Shown here in pieces: positions 9,201 to 17,922 of a stretch of DNA of 64,000 nucleotides. Origin of the DNA: DATJOJ01 sp035507035 (GTDB taxonomy: Bacteria; Acidobacteriota; Terriglobia; Terriglobales; Acidobacteriaceae); contig DATJOJ010000007.1 in the NCBI GenBank assembly GCA_035507035.1, positions 62,001 to 126,000 on the forward strand. The letters run 5' to 3'. The translations under genes were made by a program, and so were the position numbers. The first letter of the stretch is position 1; every line of letters starts with the position of its first letter. The notes under the pieces are model-generated. The model was not told where the DNA came from and searched no databases. It saw nothing but the letters and a program-made list of their open reading frames with translations.

Positions 9201-9279
9201 GCAACTCACCACGGAGTTACGGAGAAAACAACAAGTCGCGAGAGCCTCAATACCCACTCTGTGATGAAATAACCCTTTC

Positions 9280-10989
9280 ATGCTGAATCTCGACGAATAC
9301 AGTTGTTTGGGCGAAGCCTTGCGCGATGCGCTGGATCGTTGGCCGAGTGAAGTGTGTTTGATCGAAACCGATCGCGATCGAGAAAAGGCGAGCCTGACCT
9401 ACGCTGATTTCAAGAAGATTGCACTGCCCCTGGCGCGCGCCTTGCGAGATGCGGGATTCTACGCAGAAGACCGGGCCGCCATCATCATGAGCAATCAGTC
9501 GAAGTGGCTGATCTCGGCCTATGCCATCCTCTACTCCGGTGGCATTCTTGTTCCCCTGGATTTCAAGCTGACCGCAGCGGAGCATCTTCAATTGCTCCAA
9601 CATTCCGGCGCGAAGCTTCTCGTCGTCGAATATTATTTGTGGCGCGCCATCATGCAGGAGCCGGAGTTCCAGAATCACCGACTGACGACCGTTCTGGTAA
9701 CAGAAGCGCCGCCGAAGGCCGACCTCGCTGGAGCCAAGCGATGGGAAGAATTTCACGGAACTGGCGAGCCTGAATTCGTAAAGCGCCAGCGCTCTGACAC
9801 GGCTTGTATCGTGTATTCCTCGGGCACCGGTGGGCGGCCCAAAGGATGCATCCTTACGCACCAGAATTATCTGGAGCAGTGCAAGTCACTCACTGCGTGG
9901 TATCCCTTCTGGCCCGGCGTGCGTTATCTCAGCATTCTTCCGACGAATCACGCGATTGACTTCATGGTTGGATTCATTGGTCCTTTTGTTTGCGGAGCCT
10001 GCGTGGTCCATTTGCGTACTTTGCGGCCAGAATTTGTGCGAGACGCCTTCGTGCGCTACAAAATCACCTACGTCACTCTGGTTCCCATGATTTTGAAGAA
10101 CCTCGAGCGAGGACTGCGCGAGAAGTTCGATCAGCTGTCTCCGGCAAAAAGATCGCTTCTCAACGCCTCGGTCGCGCTCAATAAGCTGCTGACGAAAAAT
10201 CGTCCGAAGGCCTGGCTAAGCCGCCGATTGTTGCCGCAGGTGCACAAGGCTTTCGGCGGCGAGTTGCTGGCATTGATCACTGGTGGAGCGTTTTTAGAAC
10301 CGGCGACGGCCCAGTTCTTTTACGATCTCGGGATTCCCGTAGCCAATGGTTATGGGCTGACTGAGGCCTGCACAGTCCTGACGGTCAACGATCTAAAGCC
10401 ATTTCGAGCCGATACCGTCGGCAAGCCGTTGCCGGGAGTGGGGCTTCGCATTCTGAGTCCGGATTCGGAAGGAATCGGAGAAGTCGCTGCAAAGAGCGCC
10501 ACTGTAATGGCCGGTTACTTGAACGATGCGGAGTTGACGGCGCAAACGATTGACGGCGGATGGCTCCTGACAGGCGACCTGGGGCGCATCGATGCCAGCG
10601 GGCATCTGCAGCTTTTCGGACGCAAGAAGAACATGATCGTCACCGAGGGTGGCAAGAACGTTTATCCCGAGGACATTGAAACTGTTTTTGACGGCTTGCC
10701 GGTAAAAGAATACTGCGTTTTTGCCGCCAATTATCTTTGGCCAAGAAAGGCGCTCGGCCGAGAAATGCTCGTGTTGCTGCTGCGGTTGGAGCAAAACCAG
10801 TCGTTAACTGACGCGCTGAAAGAAGAGATCCTGACCCGCAATCGCAAGCTACCGGATTTCAAGCGAGCCGGCGGATACCTTATCGACGACAAGGATTTCC
10901 CCCGCACGGCATCCATGAAAATCAAACGCAATCTCCTTGCCGAAGAACTTGGCAGACGTTTTGACCGTAGCGCGGTGATCGAACTGTGA
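9280..10989 (+). CDS. Second AMP-dependent acyl ligase of the operon
   Basis: 569 residues, ANL superfamily. Motifs are CIVYSSGTGGRPKGC (phosphate loop), YGLTEACTVLT, GWLLTGDLGRIDASG and FGRKKNMIVTEGGKNVYPED, which is the long-chain acyl-CoA synthetase signature. Its C-terminal part keeps the lysine region RTASMKIKRN. It is clearly a paralogue of the ligase at 6373-8064 but divergent, so the two may accept different acyl chains or different carriers (CoA versus ACP). The stop overlaps the lipid kinase GTG start by 4 bp (GTGA). Confidence 0.9.
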   Translation: MLNLDEYSCLGEALRDALDRWPSEVCLIETDRDREKASLTYADFKKIALPLARALRDAGFYAEDRAAIIMSNQSKWLISAYAILYSGGILVPLDFKLTAAEHLQLLQHSGAKLLVVEYYLWRAIMQEPEFQNHRLTTVLVTEAPPKADLAGAKRWEEFHGTGEPEFVKRQRSDTACIVYSSGTGGRPKGCILTHQNYLEQCKSLTAWYPFWPGVRYLSILPTNHAIDFMVGFIGPFVCGACVVHLRTLRPEFVRDAFVRYKITYVTLVPMILKNLERGLREKFDQLSPAKRSLLNASVALNKLLTKNRPKAWLSRRLLPQVHKAFGGELLALITGGAFLEPATAQFFYDLGIPVANGYGLTEACTVLTVNDLKPFRADTVGKPLPGVGLRILSPDSEGIGEVAAKSATVMAGYLNDAELTAQTIDGGWLLTGDLGRIDASGHLQLFGRKKNMIVTEGGKNVYPEDIETVFDGLPVKEYCVFAANYLWPRKALGREMLVLLLRLEQNQSLTDALKEEILTRNRKLPDFKRAGGYLIDDKDFPRTASMKIKRNLLAEELGRRFDRSAVIEL

Positions 10990-11885
10990 GCGGCGAATTC
11001 TTGGCAGTGGTGAATCCGGCGGCGGGAGGCGGCCGCGGACGGAAGTTGGTTGGGCCGGCCTTGGAGCGGTTGCGCGCTGGTGGGATCAGCGTCGATGTGA
11101 CCGAAACCAGCGGCCCTGGCCAAGCCTCGCAAATTGCCCGCGACGGCTGGTCGCGCGGCTATCGAAAATTCATAGCGGTTGGAGGAGATGGAACCTCCTG
11201 CGAAATTGTGAATGGACTTTTCCCTCGCGAAGGCGAAACTGTTCCCGTACTCGCGCTTCTTCCTCTGGGAACCGGCAATTCATTTCTGCGCGACTTTTCC
11301 GATCGGGGCGTCGAGCATGCTCTCGAATCGTTGCTGGCTCGACGATCACGTTCCTGTGACGTCCTACGAATGCAACATGCAAACGGCATTCTTCATTTCA
11401 TTAACTTGCTCAGCGTGGGATTTGCCGCCGATGTTGCCATGTTACGCGCGCGCAGCTTCAGCGGCTGGGGAGAACTCGGGTATCAAACGTCCATCCTGAT
11501 TTCACTGGCACGGCTTAAGCGCCGTCCCTTTCCTCTGCGCGTCGACGGGCAGGCCGAAATCGACCGCCGGCCATGCCTTTTTTTGACCTTCAACAACAGC
11601 AAATTCACCGGCGGCACCATGATGATCGCTCCCAACGCGGAGACCAATGATGGTTTGATCGAATACGTTCGCTGGGGGCCGATCGGACGGATCGGGCTCA
11701 TTCGCAACCTGCCAACTCTATATGACGGAACCCATATCCAACACCCGCTCGCCGAACGGCATGCCGCCAAACGCATTGAATTTTATCTCGATGCACCGGT
11801 GGATGTGATGGTCGATGGCGAAGTCATGACCTTACATTGCCAGACACTCGATGTCTTGCCATCCGCACTCAACGTCGTGGTATAA
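10986..11885 (+). CDS. Diacylglycerol kinase family lipid kinase
   Basis: 299 residues. It begins FLAVVNPAAGGGRGRK and contains AVGGDGTSCEIVNGLF, the GGDGT nucleotide motif of the DAGK/YegS/sphingosine kinase catalytic domain, followed by LLPLGTGNSFLRDF. The C-terminal beta-rich half ends in VDVMVDGEVMT, also typical. Members phosphorylate diacylglycerol or related lipids such as ceramide or undecaprenol. The GTG start is embedded in the previous stop codon. Its presence with reductases, ligases and a carrier supports the reading of the operon as glycerolipid- or sphingolipid-like synthesis. Confidence 0.88.
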   Translation: MSGEFLAVVNPAAGGGRGRKLVGPALERLRAGGISVDVTETSGPGQASQIARDGWSRGYRKFIAVGGDGTSCEIVNGLFPREGETVPVLALLPLGTGNSFLRDFSDRGVEHALESLLARRSRSCDVLRMQHANGILHFINLLSVGFAADVAMLRARSFSGWGELGYQTSILISLARLKRRPFPLRVDGQAEIDRRPCLFLTFNNSKFTGGTMMIAPNAETNDGLIEYVRWGPIGRIGLIRNLPTLYDGTHIQHPLAERHAAKRIEFYLDAPVDVMVDGEVMTLHCQTLDVLPSALNVVV

Positions 11886-11898
11886 GAATTTATCGCCT

Positions 11899-12324
11899 AT
11901 GTCAGACGAGAGAAGAAAAAAACAGCAGGAACGAACGCGGGAATCGCAACCTAACCCATGGATTGCGAAAATCGGAATCTTCATTGTGATTGTAGCGATC
12001 GTGGCGGGTTTGTTCATGTTCGTCCACCATCAACAAAGCAAGCGATTGAACGGCTTCGCACAATGTCTGAATGCGAAGGGTGCGAAGATGTACGGCGCAT
12101 TTTGGTGCCCGCACTGCGCCGAGCAAAAGGAGCTGTTTGGTTCCTCGTTCCAATACGTCAACTATGTGGAATGCGGCATCAAAGGCTCGCGGGGCATTGC
12201 GCAGGTCTGCACGGACGCTGACATCAAGCACTTCCCTACTTGGGTATTTTCCGATGGGGCCCGTGTAGAAGGCGAGCACCCGCTCGACTTCCTCAGCCAG
12301 GAAACTGGATGCGCCTTGCCATGA
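11899..12324 (+). CDS. Membrane-anchored thioredoxin-fold protein
   Basis: 141 residues: a charged cytoplasmic N-terminus, one transmembrane helix at about 22-43 and a short thioredoxin-like domain with the active site C70-P-H-C73 in GAFWCPHCAEQ. The cis-proline block is HFPTWVF. It faces the periplasm by topology. It is followed, with a 4-bp ATGA overlap, by a VKOR-family gene. In cyanobacteria, actinobacteria and plants VKOR and a thioredoxin partner are often fused, which supports this pair as a disulphide-forming couple. The ATG at 11899 was chosen over an upstream in-frame ATG at 11851, which would overlap the kinase gene. Confidence 0.85.
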   Translation: MSDERRKKQQERTRESQPNPWIAKIGIFIVIVAIVAGLFMFVHHQQSKRLNGFAQCLNAKGAKMYGAFWCPHCAEQKELFGSSFQYVNYVECGIKGSRGIAQVCTDADIKHFPTWVFSDGARVEGEHPLDFLSQETGCALP

Positions 12325-12758
12325 CCACCGCGTCGCGTTCGCTGTTTGTCGTGATCGCGGTGCTGGCAGTCGCGGGCATGGTCGTGTCCAGCGTTTCCCT
12401 TCAGCACCACTACGCAACCTCCAAAACTTCCTATTGTGACTTCGGCGAAAATTTCAATTGCGACGTTGTGAATCGCAGCACCTACTCGACTGTGCTCGGA
12501 ATTCCGGATGCTCTTATCGGCATCCTCGGATATGGCACTCTGCTGGGATTGGCGACTCTTTATCGCAGGCGCGCTCAGGCTCCAGCGATTCTGCTCACCG
12601 CTTCCCTTGCTGGGCTAGCCTTCGCACTCTATCTGACTTACGTCGAGGCATACGTGTTGGCCACGTGGTGCATCCTATGTCTCTCATCGTTGACATTAAT
12701 TTCGTTGATCACTGTAACCTCGGCGGGATTGCTGATCAGCTCCAGACGCAGGGCATAG
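12321..12758 (+). CDS. Vitamin K epoxide reductase (VKOR) family protein
   Basis: 145 residues with four predicted membrane helices. The loop cysteine pair is C39 and C47 (CDFGENFNC) and the active-site pair is C117-ILC120, the two Cys pairs expected of VKOR. Bacterial VKOR reoxidises a DsbA/thioredoxin-like partner and passes the electrons to quinone, replacing DsbB. The partner is very likely the thioredoxin-fold protein encoded immediately upstream. The ATG at 12321 overlaps the upstream stop; longer in-frame starts at 12309 or 12240 would extend into the upstream gene and add no VKOR-like sequence. Confidence 0.9.
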   Translation: MTTASRSLFVVIAVLAVAGMVVSSVSLQHHYATSKTSYCDFGENFNCDVVNRSTYSTVLGIPDALIGILGYGTLLGLATLYRRRAQAPAILLTASLAGLAFALYLTYVEAYVLATWCILCLSSLTLISLITVTSAGLLISSRRRA

Positions 12759-12771
12759 AAGAATTCCGATC

Positions 12772-13617
12772 ATGAGCGAAGTCAAGGCGGAAATTTCGCA
12801 AGGAGTACCGCAAACAGAGCCCTACCCGGGCATCACCGGCGACCTTCGCTTACATGAATTTACCAGCAAGATCTTTCGCAATACGCGAATGCTGCGGGTT
12901 TGGCTGCCGCCGCGCTACGAAGCGCCAGAAAACCGGCAGCGACAGTATCCCGTGTTCTACCTCAACGACGGGCAAAACCTCTTCGACAATGCCACTTCCT
13001 ACACCGGTGTGAAGTGGGCAGTGGATGAGGCGGCTGACCGCTTAATCCGGCAGGAAGTGATCCCGCCGCTGATCATCATTGGCATCGATAATGCGCAAAG
13101 CGAGCGTATGAAGGAATATCTGCCCTATCGTTCGTTGAACCCGCCGGTCCTGCGGCCGCAAGGAAAACGCTATCCGGACTTCTTGATGAAAGAAGTCATG
13201 CCGTTCGTGCAGCGGCTTTATCGCGTGGCACCAGGACGGGAGAATACAGCGTTGGGCGGCTCGTCACTTGGCGCTCTGATCTCGCTCTATGCCGCCATCG
13301 ACCAGCCCGAACTCTGCAGCCGGCTGCTTCTCGAAAGTCCGTCGCTTTTCGTATCCAAACGAAAGCTCCTGAAGCACAGCCTTTATTTCTTGCACTGGCC
13401 CGACAGAATCTTCTTAGCAATCGGAACCAAAGAGACCGGCCGCGAAGACAAAGATCAGCAAGCGGTACAAGATGTGCGCGAGCTGGAAGGAATTCTGCGA
13501 CGTGCGCGTATGGATGAAAGACGGCTGCGCGTCAATATCGACGAGGGTGCCGTGCACCACGAGCGGGAATGGGCGAAACGCTTTCCGGATGCCTTGCAGT
13601 TTCTGTTCGGCACTTAA
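12772..13617 (+). CDS. Esterase-family alpha/beta hydrolase
   Basis: 281 residues resembling the esterase D/enterochelin-esterase-like family. Conserved blocks are RVWLPPRYEAP, YPVFYLNDGQNLFDN, GIDNAQSERMKEY and the nucleophile elbow GGSSLGALISLY. A histidine suitable for the triad sits near the C-terminus in VHHEREWAKRFPD. There is no signal peptide, so it is probably cytoplasmic. It ends the operon and starts 13 bp after the VKOR stop. The natural ester is unknown; release of an acyl group from an operon product is possible but speculative. Confidence 0.85.
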   Translation: MSEVKAEISQGVPQTEPYPGITGDLRLHEFTSKIFRNTRMLRVWLPPRYEAPENRQRQYPVFYLNDGQNLFDNATSYTGVKWAVDEAADRLIRQEVIPPLIIIGIDNAQSERMKEYLPYRSLNPPVLRPQGKRYPDFLMKEVMPFVQRLYRVAPGRENTALGGSSLGALISLYAAIDQPELCSRLLLESPSLFVSKRKLLKHSLYFLHWPDRIFLAIGTKETGREDKDQQAVQDVRELEGILRRARMDERRLRVNIDEGAVHHEREWAKRFPDALQFLFGT

Positions 13618-13723
13618 CGAAGAAACTCACGTCGATTCAAACCGTCCCAGTGCGCCGCGGCGGACGCAGTTGGCCACTCTACGCCCACCGCTGATCCCTG
13701 CGTGCCGCTAAGCAAACGGTCGA

Positions 13724-14125
13724 TTACCAGACTGGCTTGCCATCCTTGTCGCGGAAAACAAACGTGTCATTACCGCGCTTGACTTCGCGGGCAAAGATCG
13801 TCTCCACACCTTCGAACTGAACTTTCGAGCCGGTCACCTCGAGCTGGTCGCCTTGAGCAAAGACCAAATCGTAGGATTTCACGAATTTGGTCGAGGCGAG
13901 ATGAACCTCGATCGTGCTGCCATTTTCGAGCTTGAGAACGACATGCGATCCCATTCCCCCGCTCACTGGGCATTCCCGGTCGCGAACTTCCACAACCGAG
14001 CCTTTGAAGACAGCCTCGGTCGCCGGGTTGTACTTTGGGACCGTCCCAGAACTCTCTCCAGCAAACAGCGGCGCGATGCCTACGAGCACCGCGATAATCA
14101 GGGAAATTACCCAACCAGTTTTCAT
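13724..14125 (-). CDS. Small secreted protein, OB-fold-like
   Basis: 133 residues beginning with the signal peptide MKTGWVISLIIAVLVGIAPL. The mature part has alternating strands (FKGSVVEVRDREC, SHVVLKLENGSTIEVHL, QGDQLEVTGSKVQFEG) that look like a small OB-type barrel, and ends in DTFVFRDKDGKPVW. No catalytic residues are evident. The start at 14125 is supported by a strong ribosome binding site (CGAGGAGGACC) just upstream; a longer reading frame to 14218 lacks one and would hide the signal peptide. It faces the esterase gene convergently. Function unknown. Confidence 0.75.
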   Translation of the reverse strand: MKTGWVISLIIAVLVGIAPLFAGESSGTVPKYNPATEAVFKGSVVEVRDRECPVSGGMGSHVVLKLENGSTIEVHLASTKFVKSYDLVFAQGDQLEVTGSKVQFEGVETIFAREVKRGNDTFVFRDKDGKPVW

Positions 14126-14286
14126 GACGGTCCTCCTCGCCAGGAGCAACCGATCTGTTTTCCTGGCTCCAAATCCATTATGGAAGGGCTCGTCCGGCTC
14201 TCCAGTGACGGGAATCACAACCCGGGGTGAGCCATGAACCTTGCGTTAACCCTTGATGCGGTTGATGTTACGATGCTACGACCGCG

Positions 14287-15477
14287 ATGAAACCGAAGCT
14301 GGTGCTCACCGGAGTGGCGCTCATTGAGATCGTAATGGCCTTGGTTCTGTTTCCTCTGGTAGATCACGCCCACATTCAAACCACTGACTTCGTAAACTTC
14401 TATGCGGCGGCCACGATCGTTCGCGACGGTCATGGCAGCAATCTCTACACTCAAGGTGCACAACAGGAAGCACTCAAAGCAATTCTCGGATACCGAGCCG
14501 CGCAATACTTCCTCCATCCCGCCTTTGAGGCTGCGGCTTTTGTTCCTCTGACTTATCTGAGAATCGAGCATGCGTTTGTCGTGTGGACGCTGATCAACAT
14601 TGGATTGCTTGGACTGCTGCCACTTCTGCTCGCGGGATTCGTTCCGTTGATAGCACGTCGGCCGCATCTGGGTCTCTTGGCCTTCGCGTTTCCGCCGGTG
14701 CTTGCCGCCCTGACGCTAGGTCAGGACTCGATCTTGGTGATGTTTGTGGTCGCTGCCGCTTACCTCTCGCTGACCCGTAAGCGCGACTTCGTGGCTGGCT
14801 TGGTGCTGGCGTTGGCTATGATCAAATTTCAATACGTTTTGATTTTGGCTTTGCTTCTGCTCGTGTCCCGCAAGTTTCGGCTGATCGCGGGTTTCGCGCT
14901 GGGTTGCGTTATGCTGTCGGCGGTTTGGGTGAGTGTGACGGGGCCGGCCGGACTTTTGCAATACGCTCATTTTTTGCAGAGTTTCCAAATGCGTCACGGC
15001 CACAAACCTCCAGGCTCGGATCCGATGGCAATGGGCCCGTCGTCATTCCTCGAAGCCATGGGATTGACTTCTCACTTTCAGCTGTTCGGCGCAATTGGCT
15101 CGCTTTGCCTACTTGGATTAGGAATTATCTATGCGTTGCGGAAATCGCAGGTCGAGGCTACGGGTTTGCGGTTCTCTTTGTTTCTCGGCATTGCGCTCGC
15201 GGCTACGCCATACGATCACTTCCAGGATCTTGCTGTTCTTTTTCCAGCCATCGTTTTGGCAACCGACGCTGCCATCGGCGCACAGATTCATAGCGGACTG
15301 CGTAGTCTTATTTTGCTTTCCTGCGGATTGTTCTTTGTATGGCCTGCCGTTCTACTGATGCTCGGCGGACATTACTTCTGGAACAGTCGCATCTACCTGG
15401 TCTATCCCGTGATTTTGCTGTTTATTCTCACGTTGGCGCTCCAAGTCGGCTCAGAGCGGAACAGAGTTCACTCCTGA
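14287..15477 (+). CDS. DUF2029/GT87-type membrane glycosyltransferase
   Basis: 396 residues with about nine to eleven hydrophobic helices. The first periplasmic loop contains TTDFVNFYAAATIVRDGHG, with the Asp typical of polyprenyl-phosphate-sugar-dependent GT-C enzymes. HPAFEAAAFVPLTYL and GQDSILVMFVVAAA are characteristic DUF2029 blocks (compare mycobacterial alpha-mannosyltransferases). These enzymes add sugars from lipid-linked donors at the outer face of the inner membrane; donor and acceptor are unknown. The next glycosyltransferase gene follows on the same strand after 82 bp. Confidence 0.85.
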   Translation: MKPKLVLTGVALIEIVMALVLFPLVDHAHIQTTDFVNFYAAATIVRDGHGSNLYTQGAQQEALKAILGYRAAQYFLHPAFEAAAFVPLTYLRIEHAFVVWTLINIGLLGLLPLLLAGFVPLIARRPHLGLLAFAFPPVLAALTLGQDSILVMFVVAAAYLSLTRKRDFVAGLVLALAMIKFQYVLILALLLLVSRKFRLIAGFALGCVMLSAVWVSVTGPAGLLQYAHFLQSFQMRHGHKPPGSDPMAMGPSSFLEAMGLTSHFQLFGAIGSLCLLGLGIIYALRKSQVEATGLRFSLFLGIALAATPYDHFQDLAVLFPAIVLATDAAIGAQIHSGLRSLILLSCGLFFVWPAVLLMLGGHYFWNSRIYLVYPVILLFILTLALQVGSERNRVHS

Positions 15478-15559
15478 TCAATTTTTTGCCCGGCCTCTGC
15501 CTGCTCTTTCGTCATCTTCCCTGCATGCTCGAATCCGGCCCGACGGTTATCATGTTTGC

Positions 15560-16876
15560 GTGGCGGAATCGAGCGGCTTATCTTCGGCGGCAGAACTTCT
15601 CGAAAAGACGAGCGCTCCAAGCCGTGTGCGCCCCTGGTGGAGCGCGGTACGCAGCGTCTTTCATTCGCCGGTCGCGGTATTCTTGGTCGGGTTTGTCGTC
15701 AGACTTAAGGTTTTGACTGAACTTCTGCCGGCGCGTATGTGGGCAGGTTTCTACCAATACAACGAGCCCTCGCACATCGCCTCAGAGTTAGCCGCCGGAT
15801 TGGGTTTCAGCTCTCCTTGGCCCAATACCCCAATAGCGCCAACGGCTCAGCAGCCGCCGCTCTACCCCCTCGTGGTGGCAGCAATCTTCAAACTGGCGGG
15901 AATATACAGCTACTCCTCGCTTTGGCTGATTCTGGGCTTGAACGCGCTCCTTTCGGCTATCACCGGGGTACTAATTCTTCGCATCGGTCGTCGCGATTTC
16001 GGCGTTCCAACCGCTGTGCTGGCCGCATGGATCTGGGCATGCTGGGTGTATGAGGCAACAGTATCCATTCGTCTTTGGGAGAGCACCCTCGCCACTTTTT
16101 TGCTGATGCTCGGAATTTTATTGTTTGCACAGATGGAGAACTCCCAGAACTTTCGACCCTGGGTTCTCTTCGGTTTGTTGACAGGGGCGGCCGCCCTAAC
16201 CAATACGACTCTGCTGTCAGTTTTGCCGCTTTTCTGGCTGTCTCTGTGGCTGATTTATCGCAAGCGCCGCGAATCCTGTACGCGCGTCCTGTTACTATCC
16301 ATGGCCGCCTGTGTACTAGTTATACTTCCCTGGACGATTCGCAACTATTCGGTTTTTCACCGGCTCATCCCAGTTCGCGACAACTTTGGACTCGAACTCT
16401 GGGTTGGCGTCGAACTTGACTCGAACCTGAAGCCACCAGGGAATCGGCCGTTTCCCCTCGATTTCCCGTTATGCAATCCAACCGAGTACAACCGTTTGGG
16501 CGAGTTGGCCTTCATGGATAGCAGGACCCGTCTGTCCACGCAGTTTATTCGCGATTACCCGCTGCACTACTTGCATACGGTCCTAGATCGCTTCCGTCGT
16601 TTTTGGTCCGAACCTAGCGACATGCAGTGGCCGATCATAAGCGCGCTGGCTTGGATAGGTGCAATTCTGGCGCTGGTCAGAAAGCGAGCGAGAGCGCTGC
16701 CTTATTTGATCGTGCTGGTTGTCTTTCCCTTGGTTTACTACGCCACTCATACCTTCCCGACTTATCGGCAGCCCATCGAGCCGGTCATGCTGTTGCTGGC
16801 ATCGTACGCACTGTGCAGCGCATGCCTGATATCCGCGAAAGCCTTTCGCCAATATTTCTCGCATCAGAATGGCTAA
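15560..16876 (+). CDS. GT39/ArnT-like membrane glycosyltransferase
   Basis: 438 residues, about ten membrane helices and a GTG start. The N-terminal loop with QQPPLYPLVVAAIFKLAG is the PMT_2-like block seen in dolichyl-phosphate-mannose-protein mannosyltransferase relatives and ArnT. RLWESTLATFLLMLGILLF and TLLSVLPLFWLSLWLIYRK are successive helices. A periplasmic segment of about 90 residues (VRDNFGLELWVGVEL onward) is conserved in these proteins. The stop codon overlaps the stop of the convergent K+ channel gene (16873-16876), leaving no spacer. Acceptor unknown. Confidence 0.82.
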   Translation: MAESSGLSSAAELLEKTSAPSRVRPWWSAVRSVFHSPVAVFLVGFVVRLKVLTELLPARMWAGFYQYNEPSHIASELAAGLGFSSPWPNTPIAPTAQQPPLYPLVVAAIFKLAGIYSYSSLWLILGLNALLSAITGVLILRIGRRDFGVPTAVLAAWIWACWVYEATVSIRLWESTLATFLLMLGILLFAQMENSQNFRPWVLFGLLTGAAALTNTTLLSVLPLFWLSLWLIYRKRRESCTRVLLLSMAACVLVILPWTIRNYSVFHRLIPVRDNFGLELWVGVELDSNLKPPGNRPFPLDFPLCNPTEYNRLGELAFMDSRTRLSTQFIRDYPLHYLHTVLDRFRRFWSEPSDMQWPIISALAWIGAILALVRKRARALPYLIVLVVFPLVYYATHTFPTYRQPIEPVMLLLASYALCSACLISAKAFRQYFSHQNG

Positions 16877-17922
16877 TTCCCTGTTCTTTGCGTAGCTGAT
16901 GCTTCGTGCCGCGCCTGATGGATATCTTTCACGTCGCCCATTACGATCAGCGCAGCCCCTCCTTGAACCCTCAAAGTTTCTGGAGGGTTTACCCAAAGCT
17001 TGGCGTCACCCGCCCCTGCGCTCTTGATCGCAAGCACCAACAAATTGTGGCGGCTATGAATCTTGAGATCGCTCAGCGCAGTCCCGGCCCACGGCGAATG
17101 CTCACGAACTTCGATTTCTTCGACTCTCAAGGTTTGCGACTGGCTCTTCAACATCAGATCGAGAAACCCCACTACGTGCGGCCGAATCGCTTCACTCGCC
17201 ATGCGTAGCCCTCCAATTCGGCTGGGCGAAACGGTAGCTTTCGCGCCGGCGCGCAGCATGCGGTCGGAGAATTTTTCCTCGGCCGAGCGCGCGACAATAC
17301 GGAGATTCGGAAATCGCTGATGGGACACCACAGTCACGACCAGATTGTCTTTATCTTCCGGCAATACCGTGATAATTCCATGAGCGTGCTCGATGCCCGC
17401 CTTCTCCAGCGTTTCCTCTTCGGTAGCATCGCCAACCATGAATAGCATCTCCCGCAAGTGGGAGTGGTTCTCCCGTACTTTCTTGATGACATCTTCTTGC
17501 AGGTCGACGACCACATAGGGCGTGCCGGTTTTTTGCAGTTCTTCGACCGCGTGGCGTCCTGTGTCCCCGAGGCCGCAGACGATGTAATGGCCCCTCAACT
17601 CTTTGATCCGCGTCTGCATTCTGCGCCTCCAGAAAGGATTGGTGACTTCGATTTCGACCAGAAACGCCGCGACCACCGAAAAGACAAACACGGTAATGGC
17701 GACGCCAAACAAAACAACTCCCATATTAAAAATGCGAAGCGCGGGATTATGCGAGGTCTCCACAATTTCGCCGTAGCCAACCCCCGCAAGCGTGATCACC
17801 GCCATGTACAGCGCCTGAAGAAACGTAACCGAAGGACCACCCAGCAGGAGATAACCCGTCACGCTGATAGTGACCAGAAGAACAAACAGAACCCCGGCGA
17901 AAATAAGGCGTTTGGGCAGCAT
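16873..17922 (-). CDS. K+ channel with RCK/TrkA regulatory domains
   Basis: 349 residues. Two membrane helices (about 8-27 and 64-88) flank a pore loop, followed by a TrkA-N Rossmann domain starting HYIVCGLGDTG at about 112 and a TrkA-C domain at the end. The filter reads TLAGVGYGE; the threonine of the canonical TVGYG is glycine here and the following Asp is Glu. RCK domains gate such channels in response to nucleotides or ions. The chosen ATG at 17922 shares one base with the upstream glucosidase stop (TGATG); a GTG at 17934 is an alternative. Coupling to a glycoside hydrolase gene suggests osmotic physiology. Confidence 0.88.
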   Translation of the reverse strand: MLPKRLIFAGVLFVLLVTISVTGYLLLGGPSVTFLQALYMAVITLAGVGYGEIVETSHNPALRIFNMGVVLFGVAITVFVFSVVAAFLVEIEVTNPFWRRRMQTRIKELRGHYIVCGLGDTGRHAVEELQKTGTPYVVVDLQEDVIKKVRENHSHLREMLFMVGDATEEETLEKAGIEHAHGIITVLPEDKDNLVVTVVSHQRFPNLRIVARSAEEKFSDRMLRAGAKATVSPSRIGGLRMASEAIRPHVVGFLDLMLKSQSQTLRVEEIEVREHSPWAGTALSDLKIHSRHNLLVLAIKSAGAGDAKLWVNPPETLRVQGGAALIVMGDVKDIHQARHEASATQRTGN

